Shown: positions 34,043 to 41,400 of the stretch, piece after piece
Layout: each line of letters opens with the position of its first letter
Position numbering within the stretch: the stretch's first letter is position 1
Source: Prochilodus magdalenae
Taxonomy: Eukaryota; Chordata; Actinopteri; Characiformes; Prochilodontidae
Length of the DNA: 64,000 nt
Direction: 5' to 3'
Assembly (NCBI GenBank): GCA_024036415.1
Contig: JAMWET010000765.1
Location: forward strand, 384,501-448,500
Position numbers and translations under genes: made by a program
The notes under the pieces: generated by a model
The model's database searches: none
What the model was told of the DNA's origin: nothing
The model's input: the letters and a program-made list of their open reading frames with translations, nothing else

Positions 34043-35548
34043 ATAGCAGTATATGGCAGTGCTGTTTGATCCTATACACTACTGGAAACATGTCTCCCAA
34101 ATTCCAGGTAAAATATTGTATTCTATATCTTTAAAAAATATATATATAAAATGGTCAAAATAACAGAAACAGCTCCAGAAGCCTGTTTCGAGCCATCCTT
34201 GCTGTGCAGTTCACCCCTTGCTGCCGCTCGCCTTTCCATCTGTAGGTCATCTTACGGTGGGTACGTGATGCTGTGATGAGATGCTGTTTCCTCCCTCTGC
34301 CAGTCTGTTGCTGTGTTGTCCTGTGTGTTTGCTGCCAAACCTGAGACCTCACTGAGAACCTTTCTCTTCAGCTCTGTGGGTATATTTTGCTACACTGAAT
34401 GTTTGGGTGATACTGATTTTGCCATCCAGCTGGTTCTATAAGGAGAGAACGGTGATGACAGCAGCAGTGGGTTTATACTGTTGCTGGTTAGGATGGGATC
34501 TGGTTCAGGTGATCACCTAATCGGCACCTCTGTAAGTAGAATGAGGTGTGCCTGTGAGGGGAGTTCTCCTCAGCACTGCTGTTTAAACATGTGGAGATGC
34601 TGATTGAAGAAACAACTGGAGTGGTCTCTAATTCCTGAATCCCTGCCCTTTTCCAGATGCAGTGACTGTAGGTGGAATGCTAGCTGGAGTTGTCCTGGGG
34701 ATCATTGCTCTGTTGCTGGCCGTTCACGTCTGCTGCCGCCTTCTGCAAAGGTAAGGTCACTGATGGTTCTGGGAATCAGATGCCTAATTGGTCCACTCAC
34801 CCAGTATGAGGTCATCTAACACGTCCCTGTACCCTAGGTCTAAGAATCTGCTGTGGCCAAGCATACCAAACCCATGCAACAGTAATGCTGTGCAGAAGAT
34901 CGAGGGAGGCCAGGAGCTGGTGAGTGCACAAACCAAGCCTATGAGACTAGAGGCTTGTGTCCTCGGTGAAGTAATGGTGCTGTCTTCATTCTTCTTCAGG
35001 AGATGCTGGAGCCCCTGTACAGGCAGAATCTCGAGGAAACTGAGGAACATGTTAGCGTGGTGGAGGTCAAAAAGGACACATCCTGTTCCAGCACACTCCC
35101 TCTCTTTATCCAGGGCTCTATAAAGAGTGTCCTTGTTCCTGTTACAGTGGCTGAGGACAATCTGACTCCTGAGTTTTCTACACCTGTGACAATCCCAGAC
35201 TGTGAATCTGCTGAAGCCGTTCTCACGGACAGTAATGAGACTGACTCTGCACCCGTCACACTTGCTGGCACGACCGGGTGCAGTGAGAACAGCACAGCCC
35301 ATGATACAGTTGACACTTCAAACGCAAGAGCGGTAGAATGTGTCTCCAAGACTCCAGCAAACCCGCCAGCCTTTGTCAGTGACTACACTACCATGGAGCT
35401 GTTCCAGCAAATTTCCAAAGCTGGGGTTCAGGGTCCTTCGAGCCAGGCAGGCAACTCTGAAACAGCACCATCCTCAAATTCAGGGCAGGACTACATTCGG
35501 CAGGGACTCAGTTACATGGAGAATTCACAACATGAGAGATGCTTCTGA
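12630..35548 (+). CDS. Class I cytokine receptor, gp130/LIFR/OSMR/IL31RA group (16 coding exons, 768 aa)
   Basis: Single-pass receptor for an IL-6-family cytokine, expected to signal through JAK/STAT at the plasma membrane. All exon junctions below keep frame. Layout: signal peptide (about 1-22); cysteine-rich 18-residue exon (31-48); cytokine-binding module D1 with C55...C69-K-W71, and D2 (about 135-227); three fibronectin III domains (about 228-325, 326-430, 431-527); transmembrane helix (about 531-553); Box 1 LWPSIPNP (564-571); tail with Y593, Y715, Y751 (YIRQ, a STAT3-type YxxQ) and Y758. The third FNIII phrase EEDLRGFLQGYIIYYS resembles human LIFR, and Box 1 resembles those of IL31RA, CSF3R and OSMR. 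There is no Ig-like domain, as in IL31RA. The D2 WSxWS motif is replaced by CPQCP. Exact orthology is unresolved, so no symbol is given. An in-frame upstream ATG lies at 12588; ATG 12630 has A at -3 and gives the better signal peptide. Confidence 0.9.
12773..12826 (+). CDS. Receptor exon 2: hydrophobic core of signal peptide
   Basis: Acceptor ctcctacag, donor gcag|gttagt. Encodes GFLLWWICSAQTLQEAAA, a clear hydrophobic core with a plausible cleavage site after CSA. Phase 1 at both ends, so it joins either copy of exon 3 or exon 4 directly. Confidence 0.8.
12827..13194. other. Intron 2, first part, unrecognised
   Basis: Intronic sequence without a recognised feature. Confidence 0.5.
13195..13640 (+). 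mobile_element. Degraded Tc1-like element (family T3), copy 1
   Basis: Encodes an N-terminal helix-turn-helix-like piece on the + strand: after NDWLNRATA, the phrase SVKEVAESACVWKRTV and VYQQWLKSQSTGN. This matches the DNA-binding start of Tc1-type transposases (KEVAE..GVS..TV..VYQQW). The catalytic region is missing. Three relatives are at 22519, 49055 and 58525. Confidence 0.7.
13641..14124. other. No recognised feature
   Basis: Intron 2 sequence with nothing supportable. Confidence 0.5.
14125..14665 (-). mobile_element. Degraded Tc1-like transposon, salmonid-type family, - orientation
   Basis: Phrases such as cttgggtatgatgctacaag, gtttgcacacctggatttgg, gggctctccagagatgttcg, tgatgctaccaccaccatgc and ttcactgtagggatggtag are the reverse-strand text of the widespread fish Tc1-like family related to the elements used to rebuild Sleeping Beauty. 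Large internal deletions are present and the transposase is broken. Confidence 0.85.
14666..16020. other. Intron 2, unrecognised
   Basis: Mostly AT-rich unique sequence with short open frames; no supported feature. Confidence 0.45.
16025..16405. repeat. 73-bp minisatellite, ~5 copies
   Basis: Unit begins gtgtactggagatacccgga and includes cagatgttctagtgtacagg and gggagctatcttcatg. Successive starts near 16045 and 16118 give a 73-bp period. Copies are more than 90 percent alike by eye, so the array is fairly young. It lies in receptor intron 2. Confidence 0.92.
16840..16935. repeat. Dispersed repeat, pair with 33535-33650
   Basis: Shares cactcatgattactg, tgatattttcatacacta, tgtacatagtatacta and ataatcatcaatgctgtta with the segment at 33535-33650 in receptor intron 13. 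Confidence 0.6.
17907..17983. repeat. (TA)n microsatellite upstream of exon 3a
   Basis: Interrupted TA run ending about 29 bases before the exon 3a acceptor. The matching run in the second duplicate is 20002-20078. Confidence 0.93.
18012..18065 (+). CDS. Receptor exon 3a: first copy of the duplicated cysteine-rich exon
   Basis: Acceptor ttattttccag, donor gctgaag|gtaata. Phase 1 at both ends and exactly 54 nt. Encodes the start of the mature protein: V31-C-T-C-K-N-L-T-R-C-E-Q-T-C-D-S-A-E, with four cysteines and one N-glycosylation sequon (NLT). Can be used instead of, together with, or without exon 3b and keep the frame. Confidence 0.8.
20002..20078. repeat. (TA)n microsatellite upstream of exon 3b
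   Basis: Counterpart of 17907-17983, with a tgta interruption instead of taca. Confidence 0.93.
20108..20161 (+). CDS. Receptor exon 3b: second copy of the duplicated exon
   Basis: Same acceptor and donor as exon 3a and the same phase. Encodes V-C-T-C-K-N-Q-T-S-C-E-R-T-C-D-S-A-E. It differs from 3a by three bases, giving L to Q, R to S and Q to R; the four cysteines and the sequon are kept. Sits nearest to exon 4 and was used for the residue numbers of the gene entry. Confidence 0.8.
21084..21192 (+). CDS. Receptor exon 4: D1 domain, first half
   Basis: Acceptor ttttttccag, donor aaaaca|gtaagc. Encodes residues 49-84, including C55, the C-K-W motif at 69-71 and the strand YRTYTLYIKQ, as in the first domain of cytokine-binding modules. 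Ends in phase 2. Confidence 0.88.
21228..21802 (+). mobile_element. Tc1-like element, internally deleted, in receptor intron 4
   Basis: The left end reads cactatacccacaaaagtat and the right end ccagtacttttgtccatgta|gtgta, decayed inverted ends. Inside are agcgtagtgctgtaatagga|tgccaccc (transposase 5' region) and caaccccatccaacaccttg|agatgg (DLNPIEHLWDEL-type region). The middle is missing and no frame is intact. Confidence 0.75.
21910..22058 (+). CDS. Receptor exon 5: D1 domain, second half
   Basis: Acceptor gaggatcag, donor aaatga|gtaaat. Encodes residues about 85-134, starting C-K-Q-L-E-L-E and including KKSCVIAKF, the usual second-cysteine-pair region of D1. An in-frame alternative acceptor 6 bases upstream (gcatgag) would add two residues. 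Confidence 0.85.
22085..22260. repeat. AT-rich low-complexity stretch
   Basis: Runs of ttattatt and aacaacaac without gene content, inside intron 5. Confidence 0.7.
22356..22498 (+). CDS. Receptor exon 6: D2 domain, first half
   Basis: Acceptor ttgtgtttcag, donor aaatgg|gtaaac. Encodes residues about 135-182, including HCDPPTKNST, LNVRAKWED and YYLKYREQNSTSWKW, the conserved L.Y...SW pattern of D2 in cytokine receptors. Ends in phase 0. Confidence 0.9.
22519..22985 (+). mobile_element. Tc1-like family T3, copy 2
   Basis: Begins gtttaaggtggtagtacctt|caggc, then cagatggcgctgcacaagga. Encodes KDHSVKEVGESAGVWKRTV and QVYQQWLKSQSTGN, a transposase N-terminal helix-turn-helix fragment. Truncated, in intron 6. 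Confidence 0.72.
23216..23351 (+). CDS. Receptor exon 7: D2 domain, second half, with altered WSxWS
   Basis: Acceptor tttctatag, donor cacaag|gtaagg. Encodes residues 183-227: LTSYLSYEIQIHCAVTTD followed by C-P-Q-C-P-L-S-E. The family normally has W-S-x-W-S here. Ends in phase 1. Confidence 0.88.
23352..24190. other. Intron 7, unrecognised
   Basis: AT-rich intronic sequence including short (aataaa)-like runs near 23870-23920; no supported feature. Confidence 0.5.
24399..24481 (+). CDS. Receptor exon 8: FNIII-1, first part
   Basis: Acceptor ttcctcaacag, donor tggcag|gtaggg. Encodes residues about 228-255, ending REVMVKWQ, the first core strands of a fibronectin III domain. Phase 0 at the end. 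Confidence 0.85.
25085..25290. mobile_element. MITE-like fragment in intron 8
   Basis: The phrase gtgaatattcatgatggaca|gaccaatagaatcgctccaa with cctgcttagagataaacctt follows the interior of the element at 33726-33980 (catgaataatggaccaacag, aagctgcttagaaagaagta). Confidence 0.5.
25501..25527. repeat. (AAC)n microsatellite
   Basis: About nine aac units in intron 8. Confidence 0.9.
25782..25992 (+). CDS. Receptor exon 9: FNIII-1, second part
   Basis: Acceptor cctgtttgcag, donor aaccg|gtacgt. Encodes residues 256-325, with EGYNVTVWKASGE, then SAYIISISAFNSAGASPP, the typical Y.I.I.A.NSAG.S end of an FNIII domain. Phase 1 at the end. Confidence 0.9.
26369..27190. repeat. 820-bp GA-rich polypurine tract in intron 9
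   Basis: The + strand is nearly pure A/G, built of irregular gaagagagg, gaaagagtaagagagg and gagatcgaaagag units. It is the sense strand of the receptor gene, so the pre-mRNA would hold an 820-nt purine-rich stretch. Open frames on both strands here are meaningless. Confidence 0.95.
27554..28122 (+). mobile_element. Tc1-like family T2, copy 2, with nested insertion
   Basis: Reverse-oriented relative of 8209-8940: gctgcacccagggggaatca, acaactccatgctgagacgt|ctggcatgttgggttagcaa and tcaataaatattgatcatat match that copy in reverse complement. A separate segment at about 27828-27945 interrupts it. Confidence 0.75.
27828..27945. mobile_element. Nested short insertion with gttgccacccgtcccg
   Basis: The stretch tagggttgccacccgtcccg through cgtaaacgtccgatatac has no counterpart in the other T2 copies and contains the inverted pair gtattaaaccaatacgggac. 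It resembles a short fish repeat I have seen elsewhere; family not named. Confidence 0.45.
28190..28290. repeat. Family X fragment
   Basis: Contains ggactacagtctgaattaca, tatatggtcagtggggctga and cagtgagtgtagata, matching the end of the family X repeat. The open frame across it is not an exon. Confidence 0.65.
28428..28607 (+). CDS. Receptor exon 10: FNIII-2, first part
   Basis: Acceptor gtctctgcag, donor aagaacg|gtaact. Encodes residues 326-385, with NNNVSLSWSK and CYSVEWWESGKNASYESF, resembling the second FNIII domain of gp130-family receptors (Y.LEW / YVVEW). Phase 1 both ends. Confidence 0.9.
28829..28907. repeat. (TATC)n tetranucleotide microsatellite
   Basis: About 19 uninterrupted tatc units in intron 10. 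Confidence 0.97.
29233..29364 (+). CDS. Receptor exon 11: FNIII-2, second part
   Basis: Acceptor follows a run of t and ends ttcag; donor gaaggag|gtcagt. Encodes residues 386-429, including PYKRYHFFLHARPYKDTC, matching the strand after the Y-corner in LIFR-like receptors. Phase 1 both ends. Confidence 0.88.
29480..29632 (+). CDS. Receptor exon 12: FNIII-3, first part
   Basis: Acceptor tgccttttcag, donor aaagaa|gtgagt. Encodes residues 430-480, including APGNISVSNITQSSFVLTWS and EEDLRGFLQGYIIYYS, the most LIFR-like part of the protein. Phase 1 both ends. Confidence 0.92.
29895..30035 (+). CDS. Receptor exon 13: FNIII-3, second part
   Basis: Acceptor ttatttttcag, donor ttgg|gtaggt. Encodes residues 481-527, including YLVQLSAYTTAGEGKQSDVI, the typical end of the membrane-proximal FNIII domain. 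Phase 1 both ends. Confidence 0.9.
30048..30175. repeat. ~32-bp minisatellite, 4 copies, right after exon 13
   Basis: Unit like tgcgggcagaggcaggacaa|ctgcccatcc; two copies are nearly identical and two are decayed. It begins about 12 bases after the exon 13 donor. Confidence 0.85.
30300..31435. other. Intron 13, AT-rich, no recognised feature
   Basis: Includes low-complexity ttattattatt and a TA/T-run stretch at about 31150-31203. Nothing else was recognised. Confidence 0.5.
31440..31850. mobile_element. Possible retroelement-derived fragment
   Basis: Text such as aacaaaggggtatatataca|cacaagggctgaccaggaac and acctggcaggggaggggcca|cacattgaag resembles sequence commonly found in fish retrotransposon remnants. 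No reverse transcriptase, LTR pair or poly-A tail is visible, so this is weak. Confidence 0.3.
31960..32520. repeat. AT-rich stretch with recurring actttaagtatac-type motifs
   Basis: Many short self-similar pieces (tccactttaagtatacttta, ttagtatac, aagtatatac) with inverted symmetry, probably a decayed MITE cluster in intron 13. Confidence 0.4.
33535..33650. repeat. Dispersed repeat, pair with 16840-16935
   Basis: Shares actcatgattactgcactg, tgatattttcatatactatg and tagtatactta with the copy in intron 2. Confidence 0.6.
33726..33980. mobile_element. MITE with ~36-bp terminal inverted repeats
   Basis: The left end atatcgtcgctatccaaaga|aaaacatgtatctcca and the reverse complement of the right end atatcgtcactgtccaaaga|aaaacaggtatctcca match at all but about three positions. 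The element is about 255 bp, has no coding capacity and abuts a (TA)n run, which fits a TA target. Relatives: 54357-54680, and fragments at 10325 and 25085. Confidence 0.85.
33979..34038. repeat. (TA)n microsatellite
   Basis: About 30 TA units directly at the right end of the MITE. Confidence 0.95.
34040..34600. other. Intron 13, last part, unrecognised
   Basis: No supported feature. Confidence 0.5.
34657..34750 (+). CDS. Receptor exon 14: transmembrane segment
   Basis: Acceptor cccttttccag, donor caaag|gtaagg. Encodes residues 528-558; GGMLAGVVLGIIALLLAVHV is an unambiguous hydrophobic helix, followed by CCRLLQR at the cytoplasmic face. Ends in phase 2. Confidence 0.95.
34838..34919 (+). 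CDS. Receptor exon 15: Box 1 (JAK-binding) region
   Basis: Acceptor gtaccctag, donor gagctg|gtgagt. Encodes residues 559-586: RSKNLLWPSIPNPCNSNAV. W565 and the P.IP.P pattern are the Box 1 motif that binds JAK kinases in gp130-family receptors. Ends in phase 0. Confidence 0.93.
35000..35548 (+). CDS. Receptor exon 16: cytoplasmic tail and stop
   Basis: Acceptor cattcttcttcag; stop TGA at 35546-35548. Encodes residues 587-768. Tail tyrosines are Y593 (LYRQN), Y715 (SDYTTMELF), Y751 (DYIRQ, YxxQ STAT3-type) and Y758 (SYMEN). At 182 residues it is shorter than the gp130 or LIFR tail. The antisense open frame across this exon is a shadow. Confidence 0.93.
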   Translation, partial: EMLEPLYRQNLEETEEHVSVVEVKKDTSCSSTLPLFIQGSIKSVLVPVTVAEDNLTPEFSTPVTIPDCESAEAVLTDSNETDSAPVTLAGTTGCSENSTAHDTVDTSNARAVECVSKTPANPPAFVSDYTTMELFQQISKAGVQGPSSQAGNSETAPSSNSGQDYIRQGLSYMENSQHERCF

Positions 35549-35676
35549 GGACGCAGAGTGTATCGCTGTGCACCAACTTTATGAAATGCATGTTATAAAT
35601 ATAAATATACTTACATATTATTTTTTTTATGTCATAAGTCTTTATGTACTATGTATACTCCTCATGTAGCGCCATC

Positions 35677-35682
35677 AATAAA
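35677..35682 (+). terminator. Receptor polyadenylation signal
   Basis: AATAAA (atcaataaacaaa) 129 bases after the stop codon; the first and only canonical hexamer before repeat family X begins at about 35700. Confidence 0.7.
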
Positions 35683-35699
35683 CAAATTCATTACGTACA

Positions 35700-36225
35700 C
35701 TTATCTCCACTCACTGTCTGCTTAATCAGCTGCACAGTCCATATAGGACACTCTGTAGTTGTACAGTTCCAGACTGTAGTCCATCTGTTTCTCTGTATAC
35801 TTTATTACCCCGCTCTTCAATGGTCAGGACCCCCACAGGACCACCACAGAGCAGGTATTATGTGGGTGGTGGATCATTCTCAGCACTGCAATGACACAGA
35901 CGTGCTGCTGTGAGCTGCTGGACTGTTTAAACACTGTGTCCACTCACTGTCCACTCTATTAGACACTCCTAGCTTGCTGGTCAACCTTGTGCACTGTGCA
36001 GCAAAGACGATAGCTCATCTGCTGCTGCACAGTGCAGTGTTGGTCATCCTCTAGTCCTTCATCAGTGGTCACAGGACGCTGTTGGCTGGATAGTTTTGGT
36101 TGGTGGATGATTCTCAGTCCAGCTGTGACATTGGGGTGCAAGGTCTGTACCTGTAGAACTACAAAATGCTCCTACATGGTCAGGGGAGCTGACTAAATGG
36201 ACACTGAGTGCAGCTACAGAAGGGG
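35700..36225. repeat. Dispersed repeat family X, copy 2
   Basis: Long copy: tagttgtacagttccagact, catctgtttctctgtatact, ggaccaccacagagcaggta, tgtgggtggtggatcattct, ctgtttaaacactgtgtcca, then ctgctgctgcacagtgcagt and gtggtcacaggacgctg. No coding capacity recognised. Confidence 0.85.
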
Positions 36226-36574
36226 TATAGTGTATGGCCATAAGTGGCAATCAATGGGGTCCAAGCACAATGAGGCTCTAGCGTGGGGTCTTTTCACAGA
36301 CAAATGATGGACAGTAAGAGAACTTTAAGGTTCATTAAGGGTCATCATGTGGGGTCGGATTAAGCTCTGACCTTTGTATTACAATCATTAAACCTTCTAG
36401 CTCAGCAAACTGATAATGACATCCATCTCCAATTTAGACAGTAATTGTTGCTGACAGCTTGTTGGCTAATGATGACCATTTATTCCAACCATCTAGATGA
36501 CTATCATTGAATAAGAGTTGGCCAGATATGAAATGGCCAAATTCCAGCTTGATCAGGTAAAAGGAATGTATACC
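36226..36574. other. Intergenic, unrecognised
   Basis: Between the 3' ends of the two convergent genes; nothing supported. Confidence 0.5.
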
Positions 36575-37000
36575 ATAATGCCCCCTTCACCAAACTTTAC
36601 ACTCAGCACAATGCAGTCAGACAAGTACCGTTCTCCTGGCAACAGCCAAACTCAGACTCCTCTATCGCATTGCCAGATGGAGAATCGTGATTGGTCACTC
36701 CAGGGAACACATTTCCACGGCTCTAGAGTCCAGTGACGGTGCTTTACACCACTGAATTCGATGCTTAGCCTTGTCCTTGATGATGTGAGGCTTGGATGCT
36801 GCTGCTCGGCCATGGAAACCCATTTTAAGAAGCTCTCTACACACTGTTCCTGAGCTGATCTGAAGGCCACATGAAGTTTGGAGGTCTGTAGTGATTGTAC
36901 ATGTCCTACCATTTCATGGCGGAGTTGCTGTTGTTCCCAATCGCTTCCACTTTGTTATAATCCCACTGACAGCTGATTGGAACACCTGAATTCAATAGTG
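36575..37000 (-). mobile_element. Tc1-like transposon fragment, - orientation
   Basis: Contains ttcaccaaactttacactca, gacaagtaccgttctcctgg, cggctctagagtccagtgac, gctgctgctcggccatggaa and aatcgcttccactttgttat, the reverse-strand text of the family at 43869 and 52208. Ends and half of the gene are missing. Confidence 0.85.
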
Positions 37001-37189
37001 TACATGTTATGTTTCTATCTGTATGAGATGCAGGTTGATCTGCACAATGCATGTTAGGTTGACAGAATCGGAGAAGGAAAATCCAAAGGAACTCCAAAGG
37101 GTTTGAGCACTGTGTGCTAATAAAACAGCTCCAAGTCACTGTCAGTTTGAGGCAGCCCCTCTTTAATGGGTCATTGTAAGGAAATCTAA

Positions 37190-37195
37190 TTTATT
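37190..37195 (-). terminator. Candidate srek1 polyadenylation signal
   Basis: tttatt on + (AATAAA on -), 1.1 kb beyond the srek1 stop; chosen because 37200-38294 is free of obvious transposons. The 3' end is not proven. Confidence 0.35.
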
Positions 37196-38294
37196 TCCGT
37201 ATATGTTTTGTTTTCCAAAAATAGGCCAGTATATCCACAGAAATACACTTCACCAAACAGTACACTCAGGAATCACTCGTTCGTGTTTTCATCCACATTA
37301 TTCATACAGCCATTCCGTATAACCAAGTCCCCAAAAATCTCTGCTTCAACAAAAACAGACATTTACACTTTTAAAGGTCCACATACTAAAGTAACTCAGT
37401 AACTCAAACTGTTTACTGTGTTGCAGTAAAACTTCACTTGCCGATAAGGACTCGCATCGCACGCACACACCCACACACGACAGAAAAATGAAAGCCCATA
37501 CGACTTCAGAGCTGGAGGTACAGATAAATAACACCTTCTGAGATAAGTACATGTACATCTATTTCTAGTCATTGGTTTAGGCAAAGTACTGATTAAAAAT
37601 ACAGCTAAAACACTTCTATCCTACATATATCTCTCCCATTACTATATTCCATATTCTTCTCATCCTTGCTTCTTATTTTCCAGGCACTTTTCATGCTATA
37701 TGTGTCATTTTCCACACACACATACATACACGTCCCCTGAAGCCTCGTTTCTGTTACAATTAAACTCTGTCTGAAGGGCCTTTCCTTAGTTAACCACAAT
37801 AATAGAAAATAATCCATGCATCGCTTATACAGTATTTATGGCTCTATGTTTTAGTACGACGGGCAGAAAGGGCACAAAACACGCATGTTAAAAATATACA
37901 ATAGTGTTTCCACCTCTATATAAACAATATAAAAGACTGACATGAACAGAAATGTAAGGAATTGTGCACATGGGTGTAAGAGAACATAAGAAACAGTAAA
38001 CCATCCACTACATCCAGTCGCATCTTTCCAATAAGCTCTCAGACCGTTTCACACGTTAGGTCCATAGTTCATACATGTGATCATATGACGAACAGCAGGC
38101 TGACTCTGGCGAGGAACAGAACTGCATGACCTGGAGATGAAACACTACGCAGAGGGATGTGTGTATCTCTGTATGAATGTATGAAAAGTACATTACTACA
38201 CTTCTTCCCCAAAAGTACCTGCCACAGGTATGCGCAATGGAGCCCCTGCCACAGTGGCTGTTCCTGGATCAGCTGGACAATGGTTTTAACTTGG
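37196..38294 (-). other. Likely srek1 3' UTR
   Basis: Repeat-poor sequence directly after the srek1 stop codon, without further exons. UTR status is inferred from position only. Confidence 0.45.
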
Positions 38295-38444
38295 TCACTC
38301 AGTGGTGGAGAGTTCCTCCTCCTCTCCATGCGTACTGCTGTAGCTGCCATTGTGCTGGGCGTGGGGTGACGGGTCTTCACTGGCAGCTGAATCAGAACCC
38401 TCAGCTTCGCTCTCATAATCCCTCTTCCCATACGGTCTTCCAGC
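38295..38444 (-). CDS. srek1 exon 12: C-terminus and stop
   Basis: Acceptor ggttgcag (reverse strand), phase 0. Encodes AGRPYGKRDYESEAEGSDSA through HGEEEELSTTE and TGA at 38297-38295. The final HNGSYSS...LSTTE resembles the human end HNG...LSTKTE. Confidence 0.9.
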   Translation of the reverse strand, partial: AGRPYGKRDYESEAEGSDSAASEDPSPHAQHNGSYSSTHGEEEELSTTE

Positions 38445-41400
38445 CTGCAACCAAACACGACTGCTGTGAGCCTGAATTCATACACTGCAGGGTTATTTTA
38501 CAGCACAGGGTAGGATGTCAGTGTGACCATTGTGACCAGAGTCCATCATTCGAGTCTCACACAAGTGACATCTATATAACTGCACATGTACCAAGATTCT
38601 GGGACAGATTTAGAAAAATCTCAAAACTCAACAGAAATGCTTTTCAGTGTTTCTACTCAGGTCTGAACACATTCTCATTACACATTCACAAACAAGTACA
38701 TTGAGGATGCCCCTAATTTTCAAATGCAGCCGAAAATGAATGAAATAAAATAATAAAATTAATTAAATTAATATAAAAGAACCAATGAAAATAAAAGAAG
38801 CAAATAATTGAAAATAAATAAATAAGCAAACATAAAAATATCCAGAAAAAAGTCCAAATAAATGAGATTAAAAAAAAGGAATGATAAACTCTGTAAACTG
38901 TCTGAAGGTGGCTAGAAACTAAAAGTTTAAAATGACTGAGTGACACCAGTGAGTTTTAGACACACCTGCAGTAAAGTCCAGTCGTCAACAACTTTGCGGC
39001 TACAAGAGCATCCAATCTTCCACAGAATTCTGGAATGTGTTTGTGAGAATCTATGCTAATTTGGTCAAATGTAAGATCAGGCACTGATGCTGGACCAAAT
39101 AAATAAATAAATAAATAAAAAGAAAATCTCACAATCAACATTCCAGTTTATAACCACAGTGCCTCTGTTCAGGTCACTGTACTGACTGATGGCCAGGTGA
39201 AGCGTGATCACGTCAGAGACCGCATTTCTACTGTTCCAGAATCCAGAGACTCTTAGCATTGTGCATTAGGGTTGCGTGGAGGTGATCCGCCATACAAACT
39301 CCTTTTCGGACATGTAGGGGTTGTTCCGGTGTTGCTTCCAGTAGTCTGGAACTGTACAATGTGATGCAACAAAGGATGATTTGTATGCACTGCACTCTGG
39401 AGCCACGCTCTGAAGGTTTCTGTGTGTGGTCTACCACATAGCGGCTCAGTTGTTGATGTCAAATGCAAAAACGATGATACTTGACAGGTGACTGGGTCAC
39501 ATGTAACAGGGCCAGAATTTCACAAACTGATTGGTGGCAAAAGCAACATCTTAACAGTGCAACATTTAAATTTACTCTGCTTCTGAAGTTGCTAGAGCGC
39601 ATTCATATACTGCTCTTGATATACACCCACTGACCACTACATCCAGTACACTTCCCTGTATCTACACCCAGTGTCTGCTTAATCTGCTGGAGTGTTTAAA
39701 CACTGTACCCACTCACTGTCCACTCCATTAGATACTCCTATCTTGCTGGTCCGCCTTGTAGATGTACAGTTAGAGATGATGGTCTGTGGTGGTCCTAAAG
39801 GGGTCCTGACAATTGTAGAACAGTGTAATAAAGTATACAGAGAAACAGACGGGCTACAGTCTGGAACTGTACAGTGTGGAGTGTCCTAAATGGTACTGTG
39901 GACACTGAGTGTAGAAACAAGAAGTTGTACCTAGTGGCTGGTGAGTGTATTGTGTATTGACTTCCAGAAAATTCCACCAGGAGTTGGATTCCAATCAGTT
40001 CAGTAAACAAAGCTCTCTCTTTGTCTTCACAATGAAGACCATTAATACATAACTACAACAATATTATTATCTAAAGGCTGAATTTTTTGCTTTTTTAAAG
40101 TATCAAATCTACTTATGGTTATGGATAACATCTCGTGCACATACACTACATGATCACCTGTATGTGCCTACTGAACAATTCACACAGAGTATACTCTTCC
40201 AGGAAGGCTATGAAACAAGGCTGCAGGCATCTACTTCCAGTCAGCTGCAGGAGCATTTAAGAGGTCATGCACTGGTGTTGGGTGATAAGGTGCTGCTGAC
40301 AGTCAGTGTTGTAATTCATTTCAAAGGTGTTTGATGTGGTTCCTTGTGCCAGGGCTCTATGGAGGAAAGTTAGTAAAGAGGATAGAGCAAAGTAGTAAGC
40401 AGTTTGCATCCTCCTGGTATCCGTTAACAGCACAGGAAACACATCAGACTTCAGAGAGCATCTTTCCACTGCCCATTGCCGCCATGTTATTTATCGATTT
40501 ATATTTTGATTGACGGATCGATCATTCGATCTACTCCAGCTGAAACTTGGCGATCTTGGATTCGTGTATAGCTGTCCAAGGACGACGCTGTGGTGTTGAG
40601 ACAAGCAGACATCATGCCTGTACAAGAAGTTGCCTATGATTCAGTGTACACCATCCTCAGACATCAGACAAATGGGGGGGAGGGGTCATCTTGGCACTTG
40701 TGAAATTTCAGCCTCTCACAGTCAAAATGGTCTTTTCACAATGCATAATCCTCTTTCTTAGTACTCAGTTACAGTTTCCATGAAATAGCTTTCATGTACA
40801 GCTTTCATGGAACTGAGCAATCAGGATGTTTCATGTGGTGCAATGCACTATTCCAGTTTACTGAACATCCCTTTTTTTTAGTTTTGATGTATCACACTCT
40901 GCTTTTTTTACATCCAAACGGAGAGGATTCTCACGCATGCAGAAAAGGAAGGATGTCTACAACCCTCCCAGTAACTACACTCATCTTCAAAAAACTAGCT
41001 GCCCCAGAAGGAAGTGTGGGATGGTAGCGCTATTGGGAAGGAAGATAAAGGTTAGCAGGGAGAATAAATGATGATAAATTTAAACTGATATGATCAATAT
41101 TTATTGAGCTACACATACAGAAGTAGTGTCTCTTAGTATGGCATCAGGTCGATGAAGTTGTATAGGTTCCTAATGGTGTCCTGTGATAATTCATCCCATG
41201 TAGCTTGAATATTCTCTCACACTTCCTGCAGATGGTGCGGTAGGGGTGGGGTGACACCAGGCCTTCTGGATGTGAGATCGTTAATCTTGGAGCTGATCAC
41301 GGTGCCTCCACACACGGACTCGTTGGTCGTCTCCAACAAGACAAAAACAAGGCTCGTCACTTAAGATGACCTGCTGGCATTCTCCATGACAGTCTGGCAC

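Noticed and set aside
34784..35349. 172-aa and 117-aa antisense open frames across receptor exons 15-16
   Set aside because: They lie opposite verified coding exons and show no recognisable family.
38177..38704. 175-aa + strand open frame
   Set aside because: It is antisense to the last srek1 exon and its flanks.
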